The notes under the pieces were generated by a model, which made no database searches, was not told where the DNA came from, and worked only from the letters and a program-made list of their open reading frames with translations. Source: Bradyrhizobium sp. CCGB12 (GTDB lineage: Bacteria > Pseudomonadota > Alphaproteobacteria > Rhizobiales > Xanthobacteraceae). Taken from it: a DNA stretch of 64,000 bases. This document shows positions 25,994-33,527 of the stretch, one piece after another. The stretch lies in contig NZ_JANADO010000001.1 in the NCBI RefSeq assembly GCF_024199845.1, positions 2,108,001-2,172,000 of the forward strand, written 5' to 3'. Made by a program: the position numbers and the translations under genes. Every line of letters starts with the position of its first letter. Position 1 is the first letter of the stretch.

Positions 25994-26085
25994 TCAGGAC
26001 GCTGCGACCTTCAGCTTAGCCGGGGCGGGCAGCGGAAGGCGCAGCCCGCGGGCCAGCGAATGATCGCCGTGCCGATGACGTTGTG
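25994..26085 (-). pseudogene. Acyltransferase 3 gene remnant with internal deletion
   Basis: The minus strand encodes ALARGLRLPLPAPAKLKVAAS followed by a stop, closely matching the C-terminus of the intact acyltransferase at 31483-32721 (ALARGLRLPLSVSAKVNVAAS). Immediately upstream, 26057-26085 is nearly identical to 31725-31753, encoding HNVIGTAII. The two pieces are about 180 bp apart in the intact gene, so the relic has suffered an out-of-frame internal deletion and lacks everything N-terminal. Confidence 0.85.
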
Positions 26086-26096
26086 AGCCGATCAGT

Positions 26097-26564
26097 TCAA
26101 GCGTCGCGTGACGGTAGACGGCCGTCCGGCGTATACTTGTCGACGGCGGTTGGCAGTTCTCGCGAAAGTCGAGCGAGAAGCTCTTCCTGCGAAAGTCCGG
26201 TCTTCTGCTCTAGAATCGCCAGAACATCCTGACCAATCGCTTGCTTGAGCTGAGGCGGTGCAATTTCCTTGTTGGGGCCGGGGCCGACCCATGATTCGGC
26301 GGCCTCTCCTTGACCATTCTTCGTGAATTGTTCGAGCAATTCATTGAGTCCGCCCCCAAGCAGGCCTCCGACTCCTGCACCGCCCAGCATACTGTTCAAG
26401 CCACTCAGCATATCACCCTGCGGTCGTGGCTGATCGCCACTTTGGGGCTTGGAAAACGATCCCGCAGCCTTGTTGAACATTTCTGCGAGTTTGTCCCGAT
26501 TTTGATAACCGGCAAGGGCAAGCATCCCGAGGAGGGCAGTCATCGATGGCATTCCACGGCTCAT
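26097..26564 (-). CDS. YidB-like protein (DUF937 family)
   Basis: 155 aa. The C-terminal half matches the YidB/DUF937 pattern: Gly-rich [78 protein letters not shown]. The N-terminal part has a short hydrophobic stretch ([19 protein letters not shown]). Function unknown; E. coli YidB is cytosolic. GGAGG lies 6 nt before the ATG at 26564. Last gene of a minus-strand series of four small genes (27765 to 26097). Confidence 0.85.
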   Translation of the reverse strand: MSRGMPSMTALLGMLALAGYQNRDKLAEMFNKAAGSFSKPQSGDQPRPQGDMLSGLNSMLGGAGVGGLLGGGLNELLEQFTKNGQGEAAESWVGPGPNKEIAPPQLKQAIGQDVLAILEQKTGLSQEELLARLSRELPTAVDKYTPDGRLPSRDA

Positions 26565-26626
26565 TTTATCCTCCCTCAAATGATGTGTTTCGCACTCTCT
26601 TAGGCCCAAGTAGGCCCAAGGCCTCG

Positions 26627-27121
26627 TCAAACCCCGAGGGCGCTGGAAATTTCGGTCAAGGTCGCTTTCTCAGCGTCGCTCACCTGAACGCCGCCGAAAC
26701 CGAGCAGGCCGCCCTCGCTGGCCGCTTCAGCAGTCGTTTGGCCGATCTGGCGCAGCCAGTTCCTGAAAGCTGGAGCATCGCCTGGCGCCTTCGCTTCCAA
26801 GACCGCGGAAATCTGGCGCAGAGCTTCGATCGACTTGGTCTTGACGTCTGCAACTTGGCTATTGGCGAATTTCGCCTTGAGGCCATCACGTGCAGCACTT
26901 CGAGCCTCGCTGGTTGAAAAGTCGGTCGCGAGGGCCTTCACCAGGGGATTGGCACCGGGATCGGAAATGGCTTTCGCGAGTGCGTTGCCGCCGGCAAATG
27001 ATTCTTTCAGGAGACCCCAGAGGCCACTCGGATCAGCCGCGGTGACAGCCATGCCAGCCATCATCGGGCTCTCAAGCAGTAGCACCCACTCTTCCTTTGT
27101 GAAGCTCGACTTGTCTGCCAC
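26627..27121 (-). CDS. Conserved hypothetical protein
   Basis: 164 aa, probably GTG start at 27121 with AAAGGAGG 5 nt upstream. Predicted mostly helical: [42 protein letters not shown], then a polar helical stretch and [47 protein letters not shown]. No metal or catalytic motif stands out. Its separation of 62 bp from the yidB-like gene and the shared strand suggest co-transcription. Family not recognised. Confidence 0.8.
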   Translation of the reverse strand: MADKSSFTKEEWVLLLESPMMAGMAVTAADPSGLWGLLKESFAGGNALAKAISDPGANPLVKALATDFSTSEARSAARDGLKAKFANSQVADVKTKSIEALRQISAVLEAKAPGDAPAFRNWLRQIGQTTAEAASEGGLLGFGGVQVSDAEKATLTEISSALGV

Positions 27122-27197
27122 GATTACCCTCCTTTGGGAGTATGAAGCTCGCTGGTTAGAGACGGTATTGTCCCAACGTGCATTGCGTAATGCCGCC

Positions 27198-27461
27198 TTA
27201 CTTCGGAAGGCACTCCACATTATAGGCAATGATGATGTGCGTTGGATCTGCTTTCCCTATGCTCTTCAAGTCCTCCAGACCACTTCTCAGCCTGGTTCCC
27301 GCCTCGCTCAAGCTAGCTTCGAGCGTTGCGTTGGCCTTCCTGCACCGTTCTTCATTTGAGAACTCCTGAAACACGACGGTCGGGAGAAGCCTCCATTCTG
27401 CGCGGTCGCTCGTAGCGGCGGGACTAACCGAGTAGGAGAAGACATACATCAGGACCCACAT
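27198..27461 (-). CDS. Small exported protein with two cysteines
   Basis: 87 aa. The N-terminus MWVLMYVFSYSVSPAATS looks like a short signal segment. The mature part has FSNEERCRKANATLEASLSEAG and ends IIAYNVECLPK, so two Cys could pair. The W/hydrophobic start, a Cys after about 40 residues and a Cys-x-x-Lys end recall a group of small secreted Bradyrhizobium proteins of unknown role. GGAG lies 7 nt upstream of the ATG. An FNR/FixK-like box is centred 82 bp upstream of the start. Confidence 0.65.
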   Translation of the reverse strand: MWVLMYVFSYSVSPAATSDRAEWRLLPTVVFQEFSNEERCRKANATLEASLSEAGTRLRSGLEDLKSIGKADPTHIIIAYNVECLPK

Positions 27462-27536
27462 CCGTTTGCTCCGCTGTGGTGGCAGCCTGCACCTCTAGCG
27501 CGCCCCCTTGATCAAGCCGGTCGCGCCTCCAACGAG

Positions 27537-27550
27537 TTGATCTAGATCAA
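27537..27550 (-). promoter_or_regulatory. FNR/FixK-type anaerobox
   Basis: TTGATCTAGATCAA, a perfect palindrome matching the TTGAT-N4-ATCAA consensus of FNR, FnrN, FixK and FixK2. It lies upstream of the small exported-protein gene (start 27461) on the minus strand. In Bradyrhizobium, FixK2 activates genes in microaerobic conditions from sites near -40. No convincing -10 was found, so function is inferred from the perfect match and intergenic position. Confidence 0.65.
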
Positions 27551-27591
27551 GCTCAGACGCTGTCGAACCTGTCGGGGGCGACGGCGGCGGC

Positions 27592-27765
27592 TCAACTGCG
27601 TTTGGGCGATTGCCGCTCGAGCCGAAGCCGTTGCGCTCTCATCCTCTTGATCTCTGCGTCGAGCGCCTCGATTTTCTCGTCGCGTAGTTGGCCTTTGGAT
27701 TTGGGCGTCTCCTTGCGGATCTTTTCCAGCGCCTTCTCAGGCGACAGCTTGCTTGCGTCAGACAT
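27592..27765 (-). CDS. Small charged coiled-coil protein (57 aa)
   Basis: 57 codons from the ATG at 27765. The product starts MSDASKLSPEKALEKIRKE and ends RLRLERQSPKRS. It is rich in Lys, Arg and Glu with heptad-like spacing (EKIEALDAEIKRMRAQRLRLE), a likely short coiled coil or DNA/RNA-associated helix. GGGA lies 7 nt upstream. First gene of the minus-strand series that continues through 26097, with an FNR/FixK-like box 60 bp upstream of its start. Confidence 0.65.
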   Translation of the reverse strand: MSDASKLSPEKALEKIRKETPKSKGQLRDEKIEALDAEIKRMRAQRLRLERQSPKRS

Positions 27766-27824
27766 GAGGTGATCCCAGCGTTTGCGATGGAGTGACGAGC
27801 CTGCCGGGCAGCAGCGCGGTGTCG

Positions 27825-27838
27825 TTGATCTAGCTCAA
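27825..27838. promoter_or_regulatory. FNR/FixK-like box, one mismatch from symmetry
   Basis: TTGATCTAGCTCAA keeps both outer half-sites (TTGA..TCAA) of the FNR/FixK motif. It is in the 538-bp gap between the 57-aa gene (minus) and the LuxR-type gene (plus), so it could act on either. It differs by one base from the perfect box at 27537, 288 bp away. Confidence 0.5.
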
Positions 27839-28303
27839 ATTCCTGGGGCGGCCCATTTCCCTTTGGGACAATAGCGCGAGCAGGGCATCCGGAACGAAAG
27901 TCAATCTGTAGTTTCGCAAGCGACGACGACCTCTCGCGAGCGATCAGGGGCACTCCAAAGCAGTACAGGCTACCCATGGGTATGCTGCAGTCGCAGCGAT
28001 TGAAGCGCTGCTTGGATTATCGCAAGCGCGTCTTTTCAAGAGACGGTGGTACTGATCGAGCGGCTGGGAGGGGCCGGCTCCGCGCAGCACCGCGGCTTCC
28101 GACAAATCTACTAGTCGGATAGCCGCGCTCAGCGTTCAGTGCTGTTGCCGCTGTCAGATCGTTCGGCCCCCGTCGAGAATCTGGCTCGCTTCTTGAGAGG
28201 TACCTGTCTCAATTCCGGACCGAACTGAGATGGCGAAGTGGCATTTTCAGACCGGCTGGCCGGACAACCTGACCTGCGTTAGCATGCGCCAGGAGGGTAT
28301 GCG
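27839..28303. other. Gene-free stretch upstream of the LuxR-type gene
   Basis: 465 bp with no supported gene. A plus-strand frame of about 47 codons near 27979 lacks a ribosome-binding site. The stretch holds the LuxR promoter and part of the control region of the minus-strand small genes. No repeat family recognised. Confidence 0.4.
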
Positions 28304-29392
28304 ATGTCCGGCCTCGTCGACCGAATTTACGAATGCGCCTTTGTGCCTGAGCTTTGGCCGGAGATTCTGGCGGAGTTGGTGCAGATCGACGGCGCACTGT
28401 CCGGCTGGTTATGTATCTCGAACGGAAGCGTCATCCGATGGTCGGCTTCGAGCCAGGAGGCCAGACATGATTTGCGGCCATTGATGGAGAGCGGATGGAT
28501 TCCGCGATCGGAACGCTTCAACCGCCTGCTGCGCGCGAAACAGACCGGCTTCATACCGGATAGCATTCTCTATACGCCCGAAGAGATGCGCGATGATCCG
28601 GCCTACAGGGACATGTTATACCCACGCGGTATGGGGTGGGCCTCAGCGACCGCGATAGCGCTGCCGACAGGCGATGACATGGTGATCGCGTTGGAGCGAG
28701 CATACGATCAAGGATCGGCACCGCCCGCTGTGCTTAAAACCCTCAACGAGCTGCACGCTCATTTGGCCAGGGCCTCGTTAGTTGCGGCCCGCATGCAGTT
28801 GGAACGCGCCCGGGCCGCGACCCAGGCACTCGCTCTGCTTGGCATTCCCGCGCTCGTATTCTCAGACAACGGGAAAATCCTTGCTGCGAATCCGTTGATC
28901 GAAGCATTGAGTGGCTTCATCTCGTGGCGGGCGAAAGACCGCATTGCGCTGACAGACGTGCGCGCGGACGCGCTGTTGCGCGATGCCATCGCGACGGTGG
29001 ATCAAGATGAAGCCCCCAGTGTGCGGTCGTTTCCGGTCCGCAATGTCAGCTCCACGATGATTGCGCACGTCGTGCCCATTCGCGGTTCGGCGCGCGACAC
29101 CTTTTCCCGATGCGCCGCGATGTTGATGTTGACGCCCGTGACCAGGCCGGAGGCTCCGTCGGTCGACCTCATACGATCCCTTTTTGATTTGACGCCCACC
29201 GAGGCTCGCATCGCCCGAGGCTTGGCCGCCGGCCAGACGGTCAAGGCCATCGCGACGGAAAGTGGCACATCCACGAATACCGTCCGGTGGCACGTCAAAG
29301 TCGTGCTGAGCAAAATTGGCTATAGCCGGCAGTCCGACGTCGTGGCGTTGCTGAATGGACTTCGGCCGCCCGGCTGCGCCAACGATCCCTGA
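28304..29392 (+). CDS. LuxR-type HTH transcriptional regulator
   Basis: 362 aa. The C-terminal GerE/LuxR HTH covers about residues 290-355: LTPTEARIARGLAAGQTVKAIATESGTSTNTVRWHVKVVLSKIGYSRQSDVV. The first 280 residues hold no receiver or autoinducer domain by eye; the middle (LLGIPALVFSDNGKILAANPLIEALSG) resembles a PAS fold. AGGAGG lies 7 nt before the ATG. It stands alone, upstream of the DUF1127-fusion and hydrolase genes, and may control these or the minus-strand small genes. Confidence 0.88.
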   Translation: MSGLVDRIYECAFVPELWPEILAELVQIDGALSGWLCISNGSVIRWSASSQEARHDLRPLMESGWIPRSERFNRLLRAKQTGFIPDSILYTPEEMRDDPAYRDMLYPRGMGWASATAIALPTGDDMVIALERAYDQGSAPPAVLKTLNELHAHLARASLVAARMQLERARAATQALALLGIPALVFSDNGKILAANPLIEALSGFISWRAKDRIALTDVRADALLRDAIATVDQDEAPSVRSFPVRNVSSTMIAHVVPIRGSARDTFSRCAAMLMLTPVTRPEAPSVDLIRSLFDLTPTEARIARGLAAGQTVKAIATESGTSTNTVRWHVKVVLSKIGYSRQSDVVALLNGLRPPGCANDP

Positions 29393-29608
29393 CATCATAT
29401 AGGCCCCCTGACATGGGCCGCCTTGGAGCGGGGCAACCGGTCGGCTCAAGAGCGCTGTGGAGAGCCCTCGAGGCGCCAGTGCCCGCCGCACTCTCGTAGG
29501 CAGTCGAACCAAAAATATTTGGCAAGCCCCCCAAATGGATGGGGTCCCGCACGGTGACGCGCGTCCAGATTGCGGCCGGAGACATCGGCCGAGGCCGGAG
29601 GCGCCACA
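29393..29608. other. Short gap upstream of the DUF1127-fusion gene
   Basis: 216 bp without a gene. GGCCCCCTGACATGGGCC near the LuxR stop is a weak inverted repeat that could end luxR transcription but has no U-tract. The promoter of the next two genes is expected here. Confidence 0.3.
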
Positions 29609-30523
29609 ATGAGCTCAATCCACGTAACCACCGAACCAGGATCGGCAACCGCAAAGCGTCAGGCCTACAGTCCTGTCGAAGCATATTGGGATGTATTTCA
29701 GGAGTGGCGCAAACACGAGAAGTTACGAACCCAGTTGTGCCGCCTGACCGAAAGGGAGCTGACGGATATCGGTATCACGCGCGGTGAGATCGACGACGTT
29801 GCCTCGAAGCGAGGTCTTGCAGGACCGCATCACTCGAAGGAGTGGCACAGGGGCGCTCTCGTCTTTCTGATGCTCTGCAATGCGTGCATCCTCGTATTCG
29901 CGAGCGAAGCCAGAGCTCAATGCACGGCGAGAGATGTCTTGCAGGCTCGCCTGACGCTCAAGGATGATCCCGGCGTTCGTAAGCCGCCGATTGTCATTGG
30001 ATCCGCCGTCGACGTTCCGGTGTGGAAGAAGATTGCGGTAGGGACGTTTTCAGACTCGTTCGCTCTTCGTAACGCGTTGAATGCGCTGGGGTGTGGTGTC
30101 GGAGACTCCGCTGGTGAAGTCATGGCTCGACCAGCCTTTACCCTCAGTGCCACGAAGACAGAGTTGGAGCTTGTTACGGTTTCGGCGGCCGAACTCGGCT
30201 TTCAGACCGAGACGGTGTCGCTTGGGCAAATTCATGTCCGTGCTCAACAGCTGGGCTTTGGACTCGCGCCAGCCGAAATTGCTCCGCAATTGAGGCTTCA
30301 ATATCTGGATCAGCCAATTGGCGAGTTTCTCATCATCGGAATGGAGCCGATCAAGACATGGAAGGGCGAGCCCGTTATCTTGACCGTAGCCAATGGCGGA
30401 GCGGGACTCATTCTCATCGGCCAAGAAGGCCGCGCCGACGCGGAAATGTTTGTCGGATCCCGCTTTGTATTCCTGCGGTCGAATGAAGCAGCACCTGCGG
30501 AGGCAGCGCTCATCCAGCGCTGA
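29609..30523 (+). CDS. DUF1127-like domain fused to an exported or anchored domain
   Basis: 304 aa from the ATG at 29609 (GGAGG 7 nt upstream). Residues about 25-65 (YWDVFQEWRKHEKLRTQLCRLTERELTDIGITRGEIDDVA) match the DUF1127/YjiS pattern, normally a free-standing 45-70-aa protein. A hydrophobic segment follows (about 82-102, GALVFLMLCNACILVFASEARAQ) and then a roughly 200-residue beta-rich domain (CTARDVLQARLTLKDD..FVGSRFVFLRS). The helix could be an anchor or an internal signal sequence. The far domain has no recognised family. A hydrolase gene starts 9 nt downstream. Confidence 0.8.
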   Translation: MSSIHVTTEPGSATAKRQAYSPVEAYWDVFQEWRKHEKLRTQLCRLTERELTDIGITRGEIDDVASKRGLAGPHHSKEWHRGALVFLMLCNACILVFASEARAQCTARDVLQARLTLKDDPGVRKPPIVIGSAVDVPVWKKIAVGTFSDSFALRNALNALGCGVGDSAGEVMARPAFTLSATKTELELVTVSAAELGFQTETVSLGQIHVRAQQLGFGLAPAEIAPQLRLQYLDQPIGEFLIIGMEPIKTWKGEPVILTVANGGAGLILIGQEGRADAEMFVGSRFVFLRSNEAAPAEAALIQR

Positions 30524-30532
30524 GGAGGTACC

Positions 30533-31432
30533 ATGCACTTCGCAATCAAAGCCCTGATAGCCGGCGTCATTCTCTATCCACTACATTTGGCGCCGGCTTT
30601 GGGAGCTGACGTCAAGCAGGTCAGTGTCAACGGCGCGCAGTTCGCCTATGTCGAAGCTGGACAAGGCGATCCCGCCGTTTTGGTGCACGGCGGACTTCAG
30701 GATCACCGTTTTTGGCATCAGCATCTTTCGGTGCTCGCCAAAAACTACCGGGTCATCGCCTATAGCCGGCAGAATCATTTTCCGAATGCAACGAGCAAGA
30801 ACGGCCTGCCTGACGGTGCGGCAGATGTCCATGGCGAGAATTTGGCCGCCATCCTGACCGAGCTTGGCGTCAAGCGCGCACACATTGTCGCGCACTCCTC
30901 CGGTGCCCATGCCGCGCTGTTTTTCGCAGCCAACCACCCAGAGATGGTAAGATCGCTCGTCATCAACGAGCCTCCTGCCGCAGCGTTGCTCGCCGGAGCG
31001 CCCGGCGGTGCCGACGTCTTGAAGCAATGGGGTGTCAGGTTTTCTTCCGCGCGGGAAGCATTCCAAAAGGACGATATCGATGCAGGGCTGCGGCTTTTTG
31101 CAGAGGCAATTGGCGGACCCCGCACCTACGATCGGCGTTCCGAGAGCGACCGCAAGATGATGTCGGATAACGCGTTGTCGGCAGTTGCGGATGCGATAAC
31201 GACCCGCCCGCGTCCGGTGTTCACCTGCGATATGGCAAAGCGCATTTCGGCCCCGACGCTTGTGACGAATGGTGAACGTAGCCCGGAGTTCTTCCATCGC
31301 ATCGTGGACGAACTGGAACGATGTCTGCCTCAACGAACCCGGGTCACAATTCCCGGCTCATCTCACACGGTTCCAGGAGAAGCTCCTCACGCCTATGACG
31401 AGGCTGTGCTTGCTTTCATCGCGAGCCACTAG
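30533..31432 (+). CDS. Exported alpha/beta-fold hydrolase
   Basis: 299 aa. Signal peptide FAIKALIAGVILYPLHLAPALGA. Then the alpha/beta-hydrolase order: oxyanion strand PAVLVHGGLQDHRFW, nucleophile elbow IVAHSSGAHAALFFA (Ser in A-H-S-S-G, with Ala replacing the usual first Gly), late Asp/Glu region TLVTNGERSPEFF, and catalytic His in IPGSSHTVPGEAP. Acts on an unknown ester, amide or halide in the periplasm. Co-transcribed with the DUF1127-fusion gene (9-nt gap), suggesting a joint envelope function. Confidence 0.88.
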   Translation: MHFAIKALIAGVILYPLHLAPALGADVKQVSVNGAQFAYVEAGQGDPAVLVHGGLQDHRFWHQHLSVLAKNYRVIAYSRQNHFPNATSKNGLPDGAADVHGENLAAILTELGVKRAHIVAHSSGAHAALFFAANHPEMVRSLVINEPPAAALLAGAPGGADVLKQWGVRFSSAREAFQKDDIDAGLRLFAEAIGGPRTYDRRSESDRKMMSDNALSAVADAITTRPRPVFTCDMAKRISAPTLVTNGERSPEFFHRIVDELERCLPQRTRVTIPGSSHTVPGEAPHAYDEAVLAFIASH

Positions 31433-31482
31433 CAAGGTGTGGCTGCGGTTGGTGTAGAAGGACAAGCAGACGCTTGTCAGAG

Positions 31483-32721
31483 CTAGGACGCCGCGACGTT
31501 CACCTTTGCCGAGACCGATAGCGGAAGGCGCAGCCCCCGAGCCAACGCCGGGCGGCGCGATGCCGGCTGCCTCTTCGGCAGCTTTCCGAAATGCGCGAGG
31601 CTTTGCACCAGCGCGCGCCTGACGGCGGGCTCGATCTTCGTGCAAATGAACCAGCAGACGAGGACGAGCATGCCCAGCGCGACCCATACGGCGGAGGTGG
31701 CGTCGAGGCCTGTATCGACCAGCGCACGAATGATCGCCGTGCCGATGACGTTGTGGGTGAGATAGAGCGGGTAGGTGATCAGCCCGAGCGTTCTCAAATA
31801 GGCTGGCGCTTCAGCAGATGCGATGCCCGCAGAGCGCCTGCTTCGGTTCGCGGCACGGGCAATGAGGAGCACCGCGGCGGCCCAGACCATGATCGGCACA
31901 AGGGCTGATTGATCCGCAATGGCGGATATCGACGTCAGGAAGAACGAGGCAAAGAAATAGATTTCGGCGACCCCCGAAAGAAAGGTGACGGCAATTGCGA
32001 CCTGTTCGAGCGTTGTCAATTCTCTGTTGGCGGAAATGAACAGCCAGATCCCCAGCGCAAAGAAGCAGCCATGCGTCAGCAGAAACGCTGCGCACGGCAC
32101 CCGAAACATCAGGATAACGAGATAGGGCAGGTCGGATGGCGTCGTGCATGACAGCACCAGCAGCGCGACGGCATTGAAGATTGCGCTGTAGATGGTGAGG
32201 CCCCAGGCCAGGTGGCGCAGGGTGATCCTCTTCGTCAGCATCGCGCAGAACACGAGCCCATAGAACGCCGTTTCGGCGGCCAGCGTCCAATAGACCTCGT
32301 CAAGCCATTGACCCGTGACGCCCTTGGGGACCATCAGCATGGCGTGAATGTAGGGCAGGATGATTTCGGATGCCGGTCCACTTCCGAAGAGAAGCAGAAC
32401 GAGGAAGGTCGCGGTGGCGCAAACCCAGACCGCCGGATAAAGCCTGAGTGCGCGACTCAGAAGAAATTCGCCCGGCGAGGAGTTGATCGCCGAATTCGCG
32501 ATGACGAAACCGGAGATGACAAAGAATATTTCGACGCCGACCCAGCCGAACCATGTGAAGGGCGCGGCGGACGGGTAGATCACATCGGCGGCGACGTAGC
32601 GCTCGAAACCCGGGACGCCGATCGAAACCCAGGCCCAGGACCAGAACATCTGGTGAAAAATGGCTACTCCGAGAGCGGCGGCGAAGCGCAGCGGATCCAG
32701 CAAGGGCAAATGGCTTTTCAC
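31483..32721 (-). CDS. Acyltransferase 3 family membrane protein
   Basis: 412 aa with about ten helices. Family landmarks: the N-terminal LPLLDPLRFAAALGVAIFHQMFW with the catalytic His in IFH, WFGWVGVEIFFVISGFVIANSA, RALRLYPAVWV, and VYWTLAAETAFYGLVF. Such enzymes O-acylate surface glycans, lipopolysaccharide or Nod-like oligosaccharides at the inner membrane. The C-terminal coding sequence is partly duplicated as a relic at 25994-26085. Convergent with the alpha/beta hydrolase gene; start at 32721. Confidence 0.92.
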   Translation of the reverse strand: MKSHLPLLDPLRFAAALGVAIFHQMFWSWAWVSIGVPGFERYVAADVIYPSAAPFTWFGWVGVEIFFVISGFVIANSAINSSPGEFLLSRALRLYPAVWVCATATFLVLLLFGSGPASEIILPYIHAMLMVPKGVTGQWLDEVYWTLAAETAFYGLVFCAMLTKRITLRHLAWGLTIYSAIFNAVALLVLSCTTPSDLPYLVILMFRVPCAAFLLTHGCFFALGIWLFISANRELTTLEQVAIAVTFLSGVAEIYFFASFFLTSISAIADQSALVPIMVWAAAVLLIARAANRSRRSAGIASAEAPAYLRTLGLITYPLYLTHNVIGTAIIRALVDTGLDATSAVWVALGMLVLVCWFICTKIEPAVRRALVQSLAHFGKLPKRQPASRRPALARGLRLPLSVSAKVNVAAS

Positions 32722-32860
32722 GGCAATGAACCAAATTCATGCAACGATCCCGCTGGAGATATTGAATCCGTCCATGGCGCTCTGCGATGTGGGTCACACT
32801 CGCGTCAGGGGGCGCGGCTGATTCAGCTCTCAGGCCCCGGACGCAATGCAGCGTCACTCC

Positions 32861-32979
32861 GGCGATGCGAAGCATCGTCTGGTGCGATGGTGCGCTGCAG
32901 AGCCGAGGCCCATGCGTCCAAGCCGGACAGTAGGTCCGGCTCTGCGCAGCGGCGTTTCCGTACGATGCTGCGCGCCGCC
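32861..32979. repeat. Palindromic intergenic repeat, family E
   Basis: About 119 bp: left arm GGCGATGCGAAGCATCGTC..GCGCTGCAGAGCCG pairs imperfectly with the right arm CGGCTCTGCGCAGC..GACGATGCTGCGCGCC-like sequence. The centre CCGGACAGTAGGTCCGG is a further small hairpin. The surrounding 32722-33033 has no gene. Confidence 0.65.
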
Positions 32980-33033
32980 TGGCGCAGCAGCGCGTCAGAG
33001 ACGCGAGAGGTGCTAGTACTCTCATCCACACTC

Positions 33034-33121
33034 CGTCATTGGGAACGCAGCGAAGCAATCCAGAGTACCTCTGCGGAACGACTCTGGATTGCTTCGTCGC
33101 GAGAGCTCCTCGCAATGACGG
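33034..33121. repeat. Palindromic intergenic repeat, family B (copy 3)
   Basis: About 88 bp: CGTCATTGGGAACGCAGCGA..CAATCCAGA paired with TCTGGATTGCTTCGTCGCGA..TCGCAATGACG. The left arm has GGGAA instead of GCGAG. It lies between the acyltransferase start and the rpmG terminator. Confidence 0.87.
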
Positions 33122-33180
33122 CGGGGAGAAAGAGTGGCGCGTCGGTGTTGCGCGCTGTTGCGCTCCGGGCCACGGGGCCA

Positions 33181-33209
33181 AAATAAAACGGGGCCCGAAA
33201 GGGCCCCGC
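33181..33209 (-). terminator. Rho-independent terminator of rpmG
   Basis: Read on the minus strand: CGGGGCCC TTTC GGGCCCCG (33209-33190) followed by TTTTATTTT (33189-33181). A perfect 8-bp GC stem with a T-rich tail, 27 nt after the rpmG stop. The best intrinsic terminator in the window. Confidence 0.92.
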
Positions 33210-33235
33210 AAAACTCTTCGACGCTTAAGCCGATC

Positions 33236-33403
33236 TTACTTGATCTTGGCTTCGCGGAATTCGACGTGCTTGCGCGCGACCGGGTCGTACTTCTTCTTGA
33301 CCAGCTTGTCGGTCATGGTGCGCGAATTCTTCTTGGCGACGTAGTAGAAGCCGGTGTCGGCCGAGGACACGAGCTTGACCTTGATGGTGACCGCTTTGGC
33401 CAT
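33236..33403 (-). CDS. rpmG: Ribosomal protein bL33
   Basis: 55 aa, the usual size. Begins [20 protein letters not shown], then [21 protein letters not shown] and [14 protein letters not shown]. This is the Cys-free form without the CxxC zinc ribbon, standard in proteobacteria. GAGG lies 8 nt before the ATG at 33403 and a strong terminator follows. Component of the 50S subunit near the E site. In the window it marks where conserved backbone resumes after the 18.5-32.7 kb block. Confidence 0.96.
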   Translation of the reverse strand: MAKAVTIKVKLVSSADTGFYYVAKKNSRTMTDKLVKKKYDPVARKHVEFREAKIK

Positions 33404-33527
33404 GTTCTGAACCTCAGAAAATTGGGGAATCTGGAGCCGGCCAAACGGCCCGCGTTGGCCGGCAACGTAGCCAGAAACCGCCTGATGTCAAGGTTTTAGG
33501 GCGGCGAAACCACTCAAATCGGGCCCA

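Noticed and set aside
27979..28125. Short plus-strand frame (about 47 codons) before the LuxR gene
   Set aside because: No ribosome-binding site, Arg-rich low-quality translation, and it lies within a likely control region.
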